64,000 nt of DNA from Secundilactobacillus mixtipabuli (GTDB taxonomy: Bacteria; Bacillota; Bacilli; Lactobacillales; Lactobacillaceae): the NCBI RefSeq assembly GCF_002217925.1, contig NZ_BCMF01000001.1:62001-126000 (forward strand), given 5' to 3'. Positions 43,067 to 53,364 of this stretch are shown here, in pieces. The first letter of the stretch is position 1; each line of letters begins with the position of its first letter. Under the pieces are notes generated by a model. It was not told where the DNA came from and did not search any database. It saw only the letters and a list, made by a program, of their open reading frames with translations. Made by a program: the position numbers and the translations under genes.

Positions 43067-43384
43067 TTACAGTTCGCCATTTTCTTTCCAAGTATACTGA
43101 ACGTTGTTAGGATCTTTCTCTGCATCATAGTCCACATCAAGATCGTAACCCTTAAAGAACCAAAGGTCGTCTTCTTCAATATAGAAGGTCACACCGTCTT
43201 TAACGACTTTCACACCAAAATTGTGTGGGTCGAGCTCTCTTGCCAAGGCAATCGAAAAGCCTTGGTGAACCTTAGTACGGCCATATAATTTACCATGAAA
43301 GCGAATCGCTGCGTTTTTATCAGGACCCACATTCATTTCATCTTCAAACCACTTAACTGCGGCATCGGTAAGTTGTAATTTCAT
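43067..43384 (-). CDS. HesB/YneR-like Fe-S biogenesis-type protein
   Basis: 105 residues from ATG 43384, after AAGGAGG. LQLTDAAVKWFEDEM..., FHGKLYGRTKVHQGFSIALAREL and VTFYIEEDDLWFFKGYDLDVDYD match the Firmicute HesB/YneR subgroup. There is no Cys in the chain, so it cannot be a classical IscA scaffold; its role is unknown. Single gene with its own terminator. Confidence 0.8.
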   Translation of the reverse strand: MKLQLTDAAVKWFEDEMNVGPDKNAAIRFHGKLYGRTKVHQGFSIALARELDPHNFGVKVVKDGVTFYIEEDDLWFFKGYDLDVDYDAEKDPNNVQYTWKENGEL

Positions 43385-43685
43385 TGAGATATCCTCCTTG
43401 GATAACCTGTTTAAATGCAATTAGAAGACGTATTTTTTATCCACACGCTAAGCTTAATATAACATACTCATTCACCAGTGTTAAAAAATATACTTGTGTT
43501 TTATTTAATTTGTGCACAATTGGTTATTTACAGTGACATTCAAAAACCAAAAGGACCAAACGGATTTGGTTCAACATAACCCTTATTATTTTTTTCTACT
43601 GTAATTTTCTTCCAAAAATCATTATTTATGTTAATGACTGATTATATTCAAAGGCATCTATATTGACAGGTACAAAAGCTTTCAA

Positions 43686-43701
43686 AGAAAACGCTTACAA
43701 T
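43686..43701. promoter_or_regulatory. cre-like site upstream of the SDR at 43.8 kb
   Basis: AGAAAACGCTTACA differs by one end base from the CcpA consensus. It overlaps a possible -35 element (TTACAA with TATGGT 17 bases later), consistent with glucose repression. Confidence 0.6.
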
Positions 43702-43760
43702 TGAACCAACTTTATGGTATGGTGCTTTATGCAAAACATTATATTATGGAGGCATAAACT

Positions 43761-44522
43761 ATGACAGTTCAATGGGATGTGCAAGACAAGAGTGTCATTA
43801 TTACCGGTGGCGCTGGTGGAATCGGTTTTGGGATGGCAACAGCATTCGTCAAAGCCGGTGCGAAAGTCTTAATTGTTGACATTCACGATGATGCGCTTCA
43901 AAAGGCAGAAAAAGCTTTGTCGTCATTAGGCACCATTAAAACCCTCAATGCTGATATTTCTTCGCCACAAAAAGATCAGAAAATCATTCAAACTGCACTT
44001 GATACGTTTGGCGGACTGGATGTTCTAATCAATAATGCACATGCTTCAAAACAAAAACCATTTACTTCTTTAACAGACGACGATCTGGCGTTGTCGATGA
44101 ACACCGGTTTCTATCCAACCTGGCATTTGATGCAGCTGGCCTATCCCCACTTAAAAGAAGTCAAAGGCTGCGTAATCAACTTTGCTTCTGGTGCCGGTCT
44201 CAATGGCCAGCCAACTCAAGCCGCGTACGCAGCTGCCAAAGAGGCCATCCGTGGTTTATCGCGAGTAGCCGCAAACGAATGGGCTGCTGATGGCATCCGC
44301 GTCAACATTATTTCACCAATTGCCGAAACAGAAGGCGTGAAACAGTGGAAACAAGCTGCGCCAGAGCAGTATCAGCACTTAGTTAACAGTATTCCACTAC
44401 ATCGTCTGGGAGATCCTGAAACTGATATTGGATCAGTTGCACTATTTCTTGCTAGCAGCGCTAGTTCTTACATGACTGGACAGACACTGATGGTCGACGG
44501 CGGCGATATCAAATTACGCTAA
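43761..44522 (+). CDS. Short-chain dehydrogenase/reductase (FabG-like)
   Basis: 253 residues. TGGAGGIGFGMA (cofactor), VDIHDDA (Asp for NAD), NNAH, INFASGAG and YAAAKEAIRGL give Ser, Tyr and Lys; C-terminal MTGQTLMVDGGD closes the fold. Fits the FabG-like oxidoreductase group with unknown sugar or keto substrate. GGAGG before ATG. A cre-like site lies 70 bp upstream. A terminator follows, then the fossil of another SDR gene. Confidence 0.88.
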   Translation: MTVQWDVQDKSVIITGGAGGIGFGMATAFVKAGAKVLIVDIHDDALQKAEKALSSLGTIKTLNADISSPQKDQKIIQTALDTFGGLDVLINNAHASKQKPFTSLTDDDLALSMNTGFYPTWHLMQLAYPHLKEVKGCVINFASGAGLNGQPTQAAYAAAKEAIRGLSRVAANEWAADGIRVNIISPIAETEGVKQWKQAAPEQYQHLVNSIPLHRLGDPETDIGSVALFLASSASSYMTGQTLMVDGGDIKLR

Positions 44523-44549
44523 ATCTGCTTGTTTGACGATTTATATTTA

Positions 44550-44593
44550 AAAAGCGATGAACTACTTCTATTCCCAGTTCATCGCTTTTTACA
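44550..44593 (+). terminator. Terminator after the SDR
   Basis: AAAAAGCGATGAACT / AGTTCATCGCTTTTT with a 12-base loop. Confidence 0.85.
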
Positions 44594-44599
44594 ATCTAC

Positions 44600-44698
44600 G
44601 TTGGTACTATTCCTCTAGGTCGGACGGTTGAACCAAATAACATTGCAAACATGGTCACATTCTTAGCTAGTCCAGTAACAGAGTTCATCACTGGCTGA
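44600..44698 (+). pseudogene. C-terminal remnant of an SDR gene
   Basis: Codons from 44609 read IPLGRTVEPNNIANMVTFLA... and SPVTEFITG then stop, the conserved C-terminal region of classical SDRs (PLGR.x.PE.IA..V.FLAS...ITG). The final QxLxVDGG and everything upstream are missing, and a terminator intervenes. It differs from the intact neighbour, so it is not a duplication of it but debris of a lost gene. Confidence 0.75.
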
Positions 44699-44755
44699 TA
44701 TTAATTTACTTATCGACAAGCCCTAACCAGCACCCACTCATTACTTTGACAGTTT

Positions 44756-45613
44756 CTACTTTAAATAGTGCTGCCTTAACTGGGCAATATTTTGCTTTGA
44801 CAAACCCAATCCCTTAGTCAGATAGTCCTGAATAGAGCCATACTTTTTATCAGCCGCTTCATATGCAGCATCCAAATAGACTTTTTTGACCACCAGCGTC
44901 TCTTTTTTCCTCTCAATCGCCTGCCTTGAAACGCCTTGCTGTTTCAGCGCTGACAGTTGATGGCTGATTAGTGCCTTGTTGTAGGTATTAGAAGCGAGGT
45001 AATCTTGATAAACCGTCTTTTGTGGTACGCCAAGTGCGGTCAAAACCAACGCTGTCCCAAATCCAGTACGGTCTTTACCCGCGCTGCAGTGCCATAAAAT
45101 AGCCCGATTGCTTGGTGCCTTTAACAATTGCAAAAATAACTGACGATAAGCATGTCGTGCCTGTGACGTTGTGACAAATGATTGATACAACTTCACCATT
45201 GATTTTGAGCCGCTCACCGTCGCAATGCGATTAACACTGGCCATGGTTTTGTCAGAGACCACTGGATCTTTCAAAAGCTGAACACCTGGAATCTTGGCAT
45301 CCGGTGTGTGCTTAATGACTGCGGGTGTGCGCAGATCAACAACCGTTTTAAGCCGATATCGCCTTACCAGCAACTGTTCATCCTTACCCGTTAAGTCAGC
45401 TAACTTGGCCGAACGAAGCAGCAATCGGGATTTAACTTTCTGTTTCGTCGCAGTTTGATACCCCCCGAGGTCACGCACATTATTAGCCCCGTGCAGTTTA
45501 ATTTGATGACTAGCCCGTACGTTTTCCACCCCAGAAAAGGATTGCGTAATCGGTGTACTCAAGCCAATCGTAAGACCAACTACCACCAGCAAACCGATAA
45601 TTAATTTTTTCAT
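44756..45613 (-). CDS. Extracytoplasmic tyrosine/serine phosphatase
   Basis: 285 residues from ATG 45613 after AAGGTG. An N-terminal hydrophobic segment (KLIIGLLVVVGLTIGLS) acts as signal or anchor. The phosphatase domain shows NVRDLGGYQT, LLLRSAKLADLT and the P-loop HCSAGKDRTG (Cys nucleophile and Arg), matching the PF13350 family of Lactobacillus phosphatases (lp101-like). Likely acts outside on phosphoproteins or phospholipids. No operon. Confidence 0.85.
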   Translation of the reverse strand: MKKLIIGLLVVVGLTIGLSTPITQSFSGVENVRASHQIKLHGANNVRDLGGYQTATKQKVKSRLLLRSAKLADLTGKDEQLLVRRYRLKTVVDLRTPAVIKHTPDAKIPGVQLLKDPVVSDKTMASVNRIATVSGSKSMVKLYQSFVTTSQARHAYRQLFLQLLKAPSNRAILWHCSAGKDRTGFGTALVLTALGVPQKTVYQDYLASNTYNKALISHQLSALKQQGVSRQAIERKKETLVVKKVYLDAAYEAADKKYGSIQDYLTKGLGLSKQNIAQLRQHYLK

Positions 45614-45805
45614 ATCTCTCACCTTATCATTTACTCCTAAACGCTAAACACCGTAAAAAATCTCTTTCATAAGATATTATGCCACTTTTCAGAATCCACG
45701 ATAACCTTGATGACCTTCAATCACACCTGAGAATACTCATACCATCGACCTGTCAACTAGTGTAAAATTGTTATGACATAAAATCTATATTAAAGGATGT
45801 TACAT

Positions 45806-46681
45806 ATGAATCGTCAACGCGCTTTTTGGCTCATGTTTCTGGTCACTGCTTCTTGGGGGGCATCCTATATGTGGATGAAGATTGCACTGATCAGTGTCGC
45901 CCCGCTGTTTCTGGTTGGCTTACGCTTTACGGTTGCCTTTTTAGCAACCCTGTTAATTTTTGCGCGGATTTTGAAACGCCCTTCCCGCGGTGAACTGCTG
46001 GCCAGTTTTATCTTAGGAACCCTATTATTCTGTGCTTTTACATTTGTCATGATCAGTCTCCGGCATACCGCAGCTTCCACTGCCGGCTTCCTGTTAAGTA
46101 CCACCACCGTTTTTGTGGCCTTCTTTGAAGCGGTACTTAAAAAGCGGTTCCCTCGCCTAAGCACAATCATCACCACCATCCTAGTGGTACTGGGATTATA
46201 CTTACTGGTGGCCAACGGCGCTGACCTGCAGCTGGATCTCAACGCGCTGCTATGTGTGATTTGTGCAGCAATCTACGCTGTTTACATTATGGCTTCAGAT
46301 ATTCTAGCCAAAAAACACCTGGTCACGTTTAGTGTGAGCATCTGGCAACTGGGCGTCGCCGGTGTGGAAGGACTACTGTTCGGTGGCATGATGAACGGCA
46401 TTACGCTCCCGAAGTCCGCTTCTCAGTGGGGCGCCGTTTTAGCACTCGGACTCATCTGCAGCGCCTTTGGCTTTGTGGCTCAAACCCAGGTTCAAAATTA
46501 CTTGGCGCCAGACACCGTCAGTTTGATTTATTCGTTGGAGCCCATTTTCTCTGCCATCTTTGCCTTCTTCACCCTTGGCGAAATCTTATCACCACAGCAG
46601 TACCTTGGCGCTGCCATCATGTTTCTGAGCGTCGTGGCATCCGAAATTGTGAAGGCCCGTTCGCCGCAATCCGAAAACTAA
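45806..46681 (+). CDS. EamA/DMT-family exporter
   Basis: 291 residues with ten membrane segments in two EamA repeats. The first starts LMFLVTASWGASYMWMKIAL; the second ends with DTVSLIYSLEPIFSAIFAFFTLGEILSPQQYLGAAIMFLSVVASEI, the strongly conserved end of the family. Substrate unknown. ATG 45806 follows AAAGGA by eight bases. Followed by a terminator; the MacB-type operon converges from the other side. Confidence 0.87.
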   Translation: MNRQRAFWLMFLVTASWGASYMWMKIALISVAPLFLVGLRFTVAFLATLLIFARILKRPSRGELLASFILGTLLFCAFTFVMISLRHTAASTAGFLLSTTTVFVAFFEAVLKKRFPRLSTIITTILVVLGLYLLVANGADLQLDLNALLCVICAAIYAVYIMASDILAKKHLVTFSVSIWQLGVAGVEGLLFGGMMNGITLPKSASQWGAVLALGLICSAFGFVAQTQVQNYLAPDTVSLIYSLEPIFSAIFAFFTLGEILSPQQYLGAAIMFLSVVASEIVKARSPQSEN

Positions 46682-46689
46682 TTCAATAC

Positions 46690-46732
46690 CGCAAAACGCC
46701 AGCTCTTAATCGAGCTGACGTTTTTTATTTCT
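46690..46732. terminator. Terminator between the EamA exporter and ABC permease
   Basis: AAAACGCCAGCTC/GAGCTGACGTTTTTT with loop TTAATC, flanks for both directions. Confidence 0.85.
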
Positions 46733-46740
46733 CATTAAAA

Positions 46741-49314
46741 TTAATTTTCCTTCAAGGCCTCCACCATGTCTACATGCTTTAACTTTTGATGGGTGACCCA
46801 CATCACGATCAGTGTAAACAGCACCATTAATAACGTTGCCACCACGTAGCCCGGCCAGCGAATAATGACTGGGAAGACCACTTGTGAAGTTGTCGCCTGA
46901 TTGAGGATAAAGCTGAGTAACCCCCATCCAGCGCCGTAGCCCAAAATAATGCCGAAGACGGTCAGTAAGATATTTTCCCGTGCAACGTACATCGTTACTT
47001 CACCATCAAAGAACCCCAGTACTTTCACGGTTGATAACTCACGAATCCGTTCCGAAATATTGATATTAGTCAGGTTGTAGAGAACGACAAACGACAAAAC
47101 ACCGGAAAGCAAAATCATGATCAATACAATTACGTTCATCGAGCTGCTCATGGTTTTAATCGTCGTTTCCTGATCAGAAGCAAAACTGGTCCCTAACGCA
47201 TCGCCGTGTTCCATCAGCTGCCGTGCCAGTTGATTTTGCTGTTGACTGGACTGACGGTCTAGCTTCACCAATAAGGTATTCACCGCGGGCGGTGCATTGA
47301 AAGCATGCCGGTAAGCACTGGCAGTCATATACGCAAACACGCCCATGTAGTTTGGCGTAACTGCGGTGACTTTCAAAGTTACTTTTTGACCCGCTGCAGT
47401 GATGAAGTCAACCTTATCCCCTGCCTTAACCTTCAACTCAGAAGCAATTTTTTGACTGATCACCAATCCATTTCCCGTTAGCGGATGGCTCAGAGTGACG
47501 TATTTTTTGAACTGCTGCTGATCCTTCGGCGTTACAAGATTAACGTCACTCAATTGATCGCCGTTGGCCTTTACCTTACCTGCTGTCATGTGCACCTTTG
47601 CGGCACCCCGATAATGATTAGTGCCCTCCAAAACCCGCATTGCTTTTTGACTTTGATTATCGTGAGCCAATGAGACCGTCGCTGAATAATGAAAAATTTG
47701 GCCGTATTGTTGACTGGCGGTTGACCCGATCGAATCATTCAGTCCAAATCCGGTTAAAATCAGCGCAGTACCACCGGCAATCCCAATAATGGTCATCCAC
47801 ATGCGACTCTTATACCGAAACAGGTTTCGATATGAAACTTTCTGATTAAAGGAGAGTCTGCGCCACAACGGCGTCATTCGTTCCATCAAAATGCGTTTTG
47901 CTGATTTCGGTGTCCGCGGCAACATTAAGTCAGCCGGCTTTTCAGCTAATTCACGCCGAACCACAATAACAGCTGCCCCCACCGTTGCAATTAGTGAAAA
48001 GGCAACGGCTAATGCAATCACTCCCCACATCACAGGCACTGTTGTCATCATGGGAATGCTCATGTGATACATGGAAATAACCAGTCGCGGCAGCGTGATA
48101 TTGCCAATCACGCTCCCAAGAACAGCGCCAATTAAACCCGCCATTAAGGCATAGCTCAAATAGTTGCGGGCAATTGCCCACTTCGTATAACCTAGCGCCT
48201 TGAAAGTCCCAATTTGCCGCCGCGCTTCTTCCACCATTCGCGTGATTGTGGTAAACGTAATCAGCGCCGCAATCAGGAAAAAGAAGACTGGAAATACATT
48301 AGCAATGGCAGCAATCCGATTCGACGTATCCCCAAAGGACGTAAAGCCGGGTAAATCTTCACGCGTCTGCCAGGTATAAACGGTGTGCGTTTTAGCAGCT
48401 GCTGCTTTCATCGCCGCGGTTAACTTAGCTTGATTTTTCTCTAATATCTGCTGTTGCTGCTGAAGAACTGCCGAATTGCCAGCCGCCTGTTTTAGCTGCG
48501 CTAACTGTTTGACCGCTTGCGTTAACTTTTTCTGTTGCGGTTCAAAAGAACGATTGATCTTTGCTGACAGTTGCTGTTGGCGTTCTCTAGCCTGGGGTTT
48601 AAAAGCCCGCTTTAAAGCCGTCACCTTTTTATTCACGGCAGTCTGGTAATCATCGTTAAACGTATTTAGTGACTGCAATGACTTAAACCGGACTGTGAGA
48701 AGGGTCGCTGTCGGTAGGTTCAGTTGCTTAGGTTGAAGATAAGCAAAATAGCGAACCGTGCCGTCACCAACGTTGGCTGAACCACGAGTGCTGTAATCAA
48801 TATAGCGAGGTGAATCGGCAAAACCGACGATGCGATAGGTCCGTTGTCTGAGTTTAGCTTGCTGATTAAAGCGATACATATCACCTATCCGATAACCATA
48901 TTCACGTTTAGCCCATTCATCCAGCACGATTTGATTGTTGGCGTGTGGAAAATGCCCGCTGCGCAATTTCAGCTGATTCTGTTGCGCATGAGGTTGATAT
49001 CCGTAAAGGGCAACTACATCTTCGTTCTTGCCACCCGTCACGTACTTAAACTTGCTGATTTCCGCTTGCGCACCACTGACTTGCTCGGCAGTGTCAACGT
49101 CTTTGGCCGTAAAACCAGTGGTCGAAAACAACTGAACATCGCTCAAATGCTGGGCTTCAACCGTCGTAGCCATTGAATCGTTCAAACCGGGACCAGCAGC
49201 CTTCACACCAACAAAAATCAGCGTTCCCAATAAAATAATCAAAATGATGGCGATGAACCGGCCCTTGTTGGCGGCAATCTCCCGCCACATATTTTTTGTC
49301 ATGGGTGTCATCAT
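46741..49314 (-). CDS. FtsX-type ABC transporter permease (YtrF/SalY-like)
   Basis: About 858 residues with two FtsX domains: an N-terminal membrane segment (FIAIILIILLGTLIFVGVKA), a large extracytoplasmic domain, three membrane segments around 340-455, a second N-terminal helix after 500, another external domain, and three at the C-terminus. A Gln-rich coiled coil (residues about 255-310) is inserted in the first external domain. This is a MacB/antimicrobial-peptide or lipoprotein export type. The start is near the overlap with the ATPase; several ATG/GTG codons are possible. Cotranscribed with the ATPase. Confidence 0.87.
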   Translation of the reverse strand: MMTPMTKNMWREIAANKGRFIAIILIILLGTLIFVGVKAAGPGLNDSMATTVEAQHLSDVQLFSTTGFTAKDVDTAEQVSGAQAEISKFKYVTGGKNEDVVALYGYQPHAQQNQLKLRSGHFPHANNQIVLDEWAKREYGYRIGDMYRFNQQAKLRQRTYRIVGFADSPRYIDYSTRGSANVGDGTVRYFAYLQPKQLNLPTATLLTVRFKSLQSLNTFNDDYQTAVNKKVTALKRAFKPQARERQQQLSAKINRSFEPQQKKLTQAVKQLAQLKQAAGNSAVLQQQQQILEKNQAKLTAAMKAAAAKTHTVYTWQTREDLPGFTSFGDTSNRIAAIANVFPVFFFLIAALITFTTITRMVEEARRQIGTFKALGYTKWAIARNYLSYALMAGLIGAVLGSVIGNITLPRLVISMYHMSIPMMTTVPVMWGVIALAVAFSLIATVGAAVIVVRRELAEKPADLMLPRTPKSAKRILMERMTPLWRRLSFNQKVSYRNLFRYKSRMWMTIIGIAGGTALILTGFGLNDSIGSTASQQYGQIFHYSATVSLAHDNQSQKAMRVLEGTNHYRGAAKVHMTAGKVKANGDQLSDVNLVTPKDQQQFKKYVTLSHPLTGNGLVISQKIASELKVKAGDKVDFITAAGQKVTLKVTAVTPNYMGVFAYMTASAYRHAFNAPPAVNTLLVKLDRQSSQQQNQLARQLMEHGDALGTSFASDQETTIKTMSSSMNVIVLIMILLSGVLSFVVLYNLTNINISERIRELSTVKVLGFFDGEVTMYVARENILLTVFGIILGYGAGWGLLSFILNQATTSQVVFPVIIRWPGYVVATLLMVLFTLIVMWVTHQKLKHVDMVEALKEN

Positions 49315-49316
49315 GG

Positions 49317-50018
49317 TCACCACTCAATCTGTTCAACAGGAACTGGTGACGGGTTATCTTCAACGGAGCGAACTTGGGCATCATTAATCCGAATAATTCG
49401 GTCGGCCATTTTAGCAATCGCAGCGTTATGTGTGATGATCAGTACCGTTTTATTATCCCGCTGGCTTGCTGTTTGAAGTAAACTCAAAACTTGCTTCCCA
49501 GTCTGATAATCCAAAGCACCAGTAGGTTCATCGCATAGTAGTAATTTGGGATTTTTAGCTAATGCCCGAGCAATCGCCACCCGCTGCTGTTCCCCACCAG
49601 AAAGTTGGGAGGGAAAATTATCTAATCGATTGCCTAGTCCAACCTCCCGTAACGTTTCTTCAGCGTCCAATGCATCATCAACGATGGAGTTGGCAAGCTC
49701 CACGTTTTCTCGAGTCGTTAGGTTCGGAATCAGGTTATAGAATTGGAAAACAAACCCGACATCACTACGCCGGTACGCCGTTAATTGACGGTCATTAAAC
49801 TTAGCAATATCAACACCGTCAATTAAAACGGCACCGCTGGTGGGCGTATCCATGCCGCCTAAAATATTCAGTACCGTTGATTTACCAGCACCGCTAGGGC
49901 CTAAGATCACCGTTAACTGTCCCTGCTCACAGGTAAAACTTAGTTGGTTATTGGCAATAATTTTAGTTTCACCCGTTTGATAGATTTTTGATTCATTTTG
50001 CACTTCAATGTAGCTCAT
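49317..50018 (-). CDS. ABC transporter ATP-binding protein (MacB/LolD-like)
   Basis: 233 residues from ATG 50018, which follows GGGAGG. Walker [10 protein letters not shown] (about 39-47), Q-loop [11 protein letters not shown], signature [15 protein letters not shown], Walker [13 protein letters not shown] and [13 protein letters not shown]. The LolD/MacB branch always pairs with FtsX-type permeases, here the gene it overlaps. Function is probably export or release of a peptide or lipid from the membrane. Confidence 0.9.
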   Translation of the reverse strand: MSYIEVQNESKIYQTGETKIIANNQLSFTCEQGQLTVILGPSGAGKSTVLNILGGMDTPTSGAVLIDGVDIAKFNDRQLTAYRRSDVGFVFQFYNLIPNLTTRENVELANSIVDDALDAEETLREVGLGNRLDNFPSQLSGGEQQRVAIARALAKNPKLLLCDEPTGALDYQTGKQVLSLLQTASQRDNKTVLIITHNAAIAKMADRIIRINDAQVRSVEDNPSPVPVEQIEW

Positions 50019-50093
50019 ATGCACCCTCCCCATTTGGTTCTTCTACTACTGAGTATCCCTTGACTGAAGTAGAAATTCAAGTTGGATTTTTAC

Positions 50094-50134
50094 GCAAAAA
50101 AGCACCGACCCATTTCTGAGTCGGTGCTTTTTTA
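50094..50134 (-). terminator. Terminator after phosphoketolase
   Basis: AAAAAAGCACCGAC/GTCGGTGCTTTTTT with loop CCATTTCTGA. Confidence 0.85.
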
Positions 50135-50159
50135 AATGTTCAGTCATCCGTAGAAGAAA

Positions 50160-52619
50160 TTACTTCTTCAAAGGAGTCCATTCCCATTTAGTGAATTCTT
50201 CAATGTCGCGACCTTCGTCACGAGTAACCTTGAAGTGTTTTGCTAAGATGTCATCCATCTTCTTGTCAAAGGCTTTACCGGCAGCTTCGTCGATAGCACC
50301 ATTAGCAATCAAGGTGTTAACAGCATCTTTAGCTTGGTTGAAACGATCAAGTTGTGAGTATACACGCATGTCGTAAGCGGTGGTGATATCACCATCTTCA
50401 CGGTAACCATGGACGTGTGCACCAGCATGTTGACGTTCGTAGAAGATTGATTCGATCAAGTCTTCGTAACCGTGGAAACCAAAGAGAACTGGTGTGCCTG
50501 ATTGACCGAAGAGTGAAGTGAACTTCTCATCTGACAATGAACGTTCTGCGTTCAGAGGGCCGTTCTTCTTTTGAAGACGTCCAAGTTCAACAACGTTGAC
50601 ATAACGCATCTTAACTGATGGGAATGCATCGTTGATCAAGTCAATAGCAGCTAAAGTTTCAATCGTTGGTTCAACACCAGCAGAAGCAAAGACGATATCA
50701 GCATCTTCACCTTCAGCAACAGTTGAAGCCCAATCAATAGCCTTGATACCTTCAGTAGCTAATTCTTCAGCTTCGTCGATTGAGAACCATTGTTGACGAG
50801 GTTGCTTAGAAGCAACAATGTGGTTAACCTTTTGACGGTCACGGAAGGCACGGTCAAAGACAGCTAACAACGTGTTACCATCGGCTGGAAGATATTGACG
50901 GATAAAGTCAGACTTCTTTTCAGCCAAGTGGGTCAACATACCTGGATCTTGGTGGGTATAACCGTTGTGGTCTTGTTGGAATACAGTTGAAGTTGAGATC
51001 AAGTTCAATGATGGATAATCATTGCGCCATGGTTCTGCAGCTGCTTGGCGGATCCACTTGAAGTGTTGAGTCGTCATTGAGTCAACTACTCGCAAGAATG
51101 ATTCGTAAGAAGCAAAGATACCTTGACGACCAGTCAGAGTGTAACCTTCAAGCCAACCTTCAGCTTGGTGTTCTGACAATTGAGCATCTAAAATACGGCC
51201 TTCTGGGGCTTCGTATTGGTCATTAGGTTCCTTGACCTTGCTCATCCATTGACGGTTAGTCATCTTGAACATATCCCAGAGACGGTTTGACATGGTTTCG
51301 TCAGGGCCGAATACACGGAATGAAGTTGGGTTCTTGGTAGCAACACCAGCAAAGAATGAAGAAAGAACATTCATATCCATGTTACGGTTGCCATCTGGTA
51401 ATTGAGTACCGCGGTTGTCAGCAGTGATGTCGTTAGCTAAGCTCTTCCAGTCAGGCAAGTCAAGCATAGCAGGCTTTTCGCCACGACGACGGCCACCGTT
51501 AGCAACTGGGTTAGCTGCCATCCGCTTGTCACCCTTAGGTGCAAAGTCAGCAACTTCAGCCTTCAATGAACCATCAGTATTGAATAATTCTTCTGGCTTG
51601 TATGAGTTCATCCAAGCTTCGAATTCTGGTAATTCAGCAAGGTTCTTTTGGCTCAAGCCAAGTGGAACTTGGTGAGCACGGAATGAGTTTTCGATTGGTT
51701 CGCCAGCTGGGTTGTGTGTAGGACCGCCCCAACCTTTTGGTAAGCGAGCGATAACAACAGGCCAAGCTGGAATAGTACCATCTTCGTACTTGCCGTTTTC
51801 GCGGGCATCTTTTTGAATTTGTTGGATATCAGCAATAGCTTGATCAAATAACTTAGCAGCTTTTTCGTGGTAAGTCATGTAATCGTGGATATCATCGTTT
51901 TCAAGGAAACGAGGTGACCAGCCAAGGCCTTCGAAGAACTTAGCGATGTTTTCGTCGCTCATCCGACTGAAGAGAGTTGGGTTGGAAATCTTGAAGCCGT
52001 TTAAGTCAAGAATTGGTAAAACGGCACCGTCGTTCTTAGGGTTGATGAACTTGATTGAGTTCCAAGCAGTCATAGCAGGACCGGTTTCAACTTCACCATC
52101 ACCAACAACAGTAAAGGCGATTTGGTCTGGGTTATCCAGAATAGCACCAGTTGCGTGTGAAAGTGAGTAACCAAGTTCGCCACCTTCATGAAGTGAGCCA
52201 GGAGTTTGAGCAGTCATGTGGGAACCAATTCCACCAGGGAATGAGAACCGCTTGTAAAGACGTGACATACCTTCAAGATCCTGAGTAATTTCAGGGTAAG
52301 CGTCGGTGTAAGTACCGTCCAAGTATGAGTTAGTAACCATAACTTGGCCACCATGACCAGGGCCACCAATATAGAACATGTTCAAACCGTACTTGTTGAT
52401 CAAACGGTTGGCATGGGCATACAGGAACGTTTGTCCTGAGATAGTACCCCAGTGACCAATTGGTTTAACTTTTACGTCGTCCGCTTGGATTGGTGTGTTA
52501 GTAACTGAGAACAATGGGTTGTTCTTCAGGAAGATCATTCCACCTGAAAGATACGTTGTGGCACGCCACCAGGCGTCAACTTTTTCCAAGTATGACTTGG
52601 AATCATAATCTACTGCCAT
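50160..52619 (-). CDS. xfp: Xylulose-5-phosphate/fructose-6-phosphate phosphoketolase
   Basis: Thiamine-diphosphate enzyme splitting xylulose 5-phosphate (and fructose 6-phosphate) into acetyl phosphate and glyceraldehyde 3-phosphate or erythrose 4-phosphate, the key step of heterolactic metabolism. Family signatures include [48 protein letters not shown] (ThDP/Mg motif) and [13 protein letters not shown]. 819 residues, full length. ATG 52619 is chosen; an upstream GTG overlaps the AAGGAG. Codons are strongly biased, suggesting high expression, and a good promoter lies 80 bp upstream. Confidence 0.97.
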   Translation of the reverse strand: MAVDYDSKSYLEKVDAWWRATTYLSGGMIFLKNNPLFSVTNTPIQADDVKVKPIGHWGTISGQTFLYAHANRLINKYGLNMFYIGGPGHGGQVMVTNSYLDGTYTDAYPEITQDLEGMSRLYKRFSFPGGIGSHMTAQTPGSLHEGGELGYSLSHATGAILDNPDQIAFTVVGDGEVETGPAMTAWNSIKFINPKNDGAVLPILDLNGFKISNPTLFSRMSDENIAKFFEGLGWSPRFLENDDIHDYMTYHEKAAKLFDQAIADIQQIQKDARENGKYEDGTIPAWPVVIARLPKGWGGPTHNPAGEPIENSFRAHQVPLGLSQKNLAELPEFEAWMNSYKPEELFNTDGSLKAEVADFAPKGDKRMAANPVANGGRRRGEKPAMLDLPDWKSLANDITADNRGTQLPDGNRNMDMNVLSSFFAGVATKNPTSFRVFGPDETMSNRLWDMFKMTNRQWMSKVKEPNDQYEAPEGRILDAQLSEHQAEGWLEGYTLTGRQGIFASYESFLRVVDSMTTQHFKWIRQAAAEPWRNDYPSLNLISTSTVFQQDHNGYTHQDPGMLTHLAEKKSDFIRQYLPADGNTLLAVFDRAFRDRQKVNHIVASKQPRQQWFSIDEAEELATEGIKAIDWASTVAEGEDADIVFASAGVEPTIETLAAIDLINDAFPSVKMRYVNVVELGRLQKKNGPLNAERSLSDEKFTSLFGQSGTPVLFGFHGYEDLIESIFYERQHAGAHVHGYREDGDITTAYDMRVYSQLDRFNQAKDAVNTLIANGAIDEAAGKAFDKKMDDILAKHFKVTRDEGRDIEEFTKWEWTPLKK

Positions 52620-52698
52620 GAAATTATACACTCCTTCATTTAAATAGCTGTACTTCTGACAATTAACGAAAAATCGTTATGGTCCATTTGCTTTATTA

Positions 52699-52726
52699 AT
52701 AATACCAATTTTTACCAAAAAGTCAA
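52699..52726 (-). promoter_or_regulatory. Promoter of xfp
   Basis: Minus strand TTGACT, 16-base spacer, TATTAT. The 5' untranslated region would be about 70 bases. Confidence 0.7.
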
Positions 52727-52902
52727 CAACTTTTTAAATTGATACGGTCCAATTAATAAAAGTGCAATGAAACTCGCATTTTCAAGCAATATCCGAGAAT
52801 CTGAAACTGATCTGTTTTCTCGTGCTTAAAGCATACTATGTATGGAAGAAATGTGGTAGTTAATTTTCAATTAATTTCAATTTTTTCTTTCTTATTTTAT
52901 TT

Positions 52903-53364
52903 TCAATCATGTTGCGATTGATTGTTGTTCAGTAACTGATTCAAACGACGAACCTTGGCTTTAGCGATCTGCATGGAACTGAACCACGCAATCAGGTAGA
53001 TAATCACAAATGCAATCGTATATGAAATCAGGTAATCTTGAACTGGGAACCAGTCAGCAATAATGGCTAATGGTGTAAAACAGGCATAGGTCACGATAAA
53101 ATGCACGATTGTCTGATGGGTGATGCTCCACTGACTTCTGACAAAGACCAAATAACTGGCAACTTCAAAAACGATGCCTATCAGTGCCCACAAACCAGTG
53201 GAAGCAACGGTTGCCGCTAAATTATTACTGAACCGCGCCACAAACTCTGGTGTTGACGGCATAAAGGTTGCCGTGTGATTCAGCACCGAAAAGCCCAGCG
53301 CAATCATAAACCCAACGGTGATACCGATTACCGCTCCTGAAATAACGTGTGCGATAACTTTCAT
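52903..53364 (-). CDS. DUF3021 family membrane protein
   Basis: 153 residues with four membrane segments, fitting DUF3021. These proteins usually follow a LytTR regulator gene and, in streptococci, related membrane partners (HdrM, BrsM) inhibit their LytTR regulators. Its ATG overlaps the end of the regulator gene (ATGA), so the pair is coupled. Because the regulator here has an in-frame stop, the system may be inactive. Confidence 0.85.
   Translation of the reverse strand: MKVIAHVISGAVIGITVGFMIALGFSVLNHTATFMPSTPEFVARFSNNLAATVASTGLWALIGIVFEVASYLVFVRSQWSITHQTIVHFIVTYACFTPLAIIADWFPVQDYLISYTIAFVIIYLIAWFSSMQIAKAKVRRLNQLLNNNQSQHD

Noticed and set aside
43067-43384. Functional IscA-type iron-sulfur scaffold
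   Set aside because: The chain has no cysteine, so the classical scaffold role is not possible.
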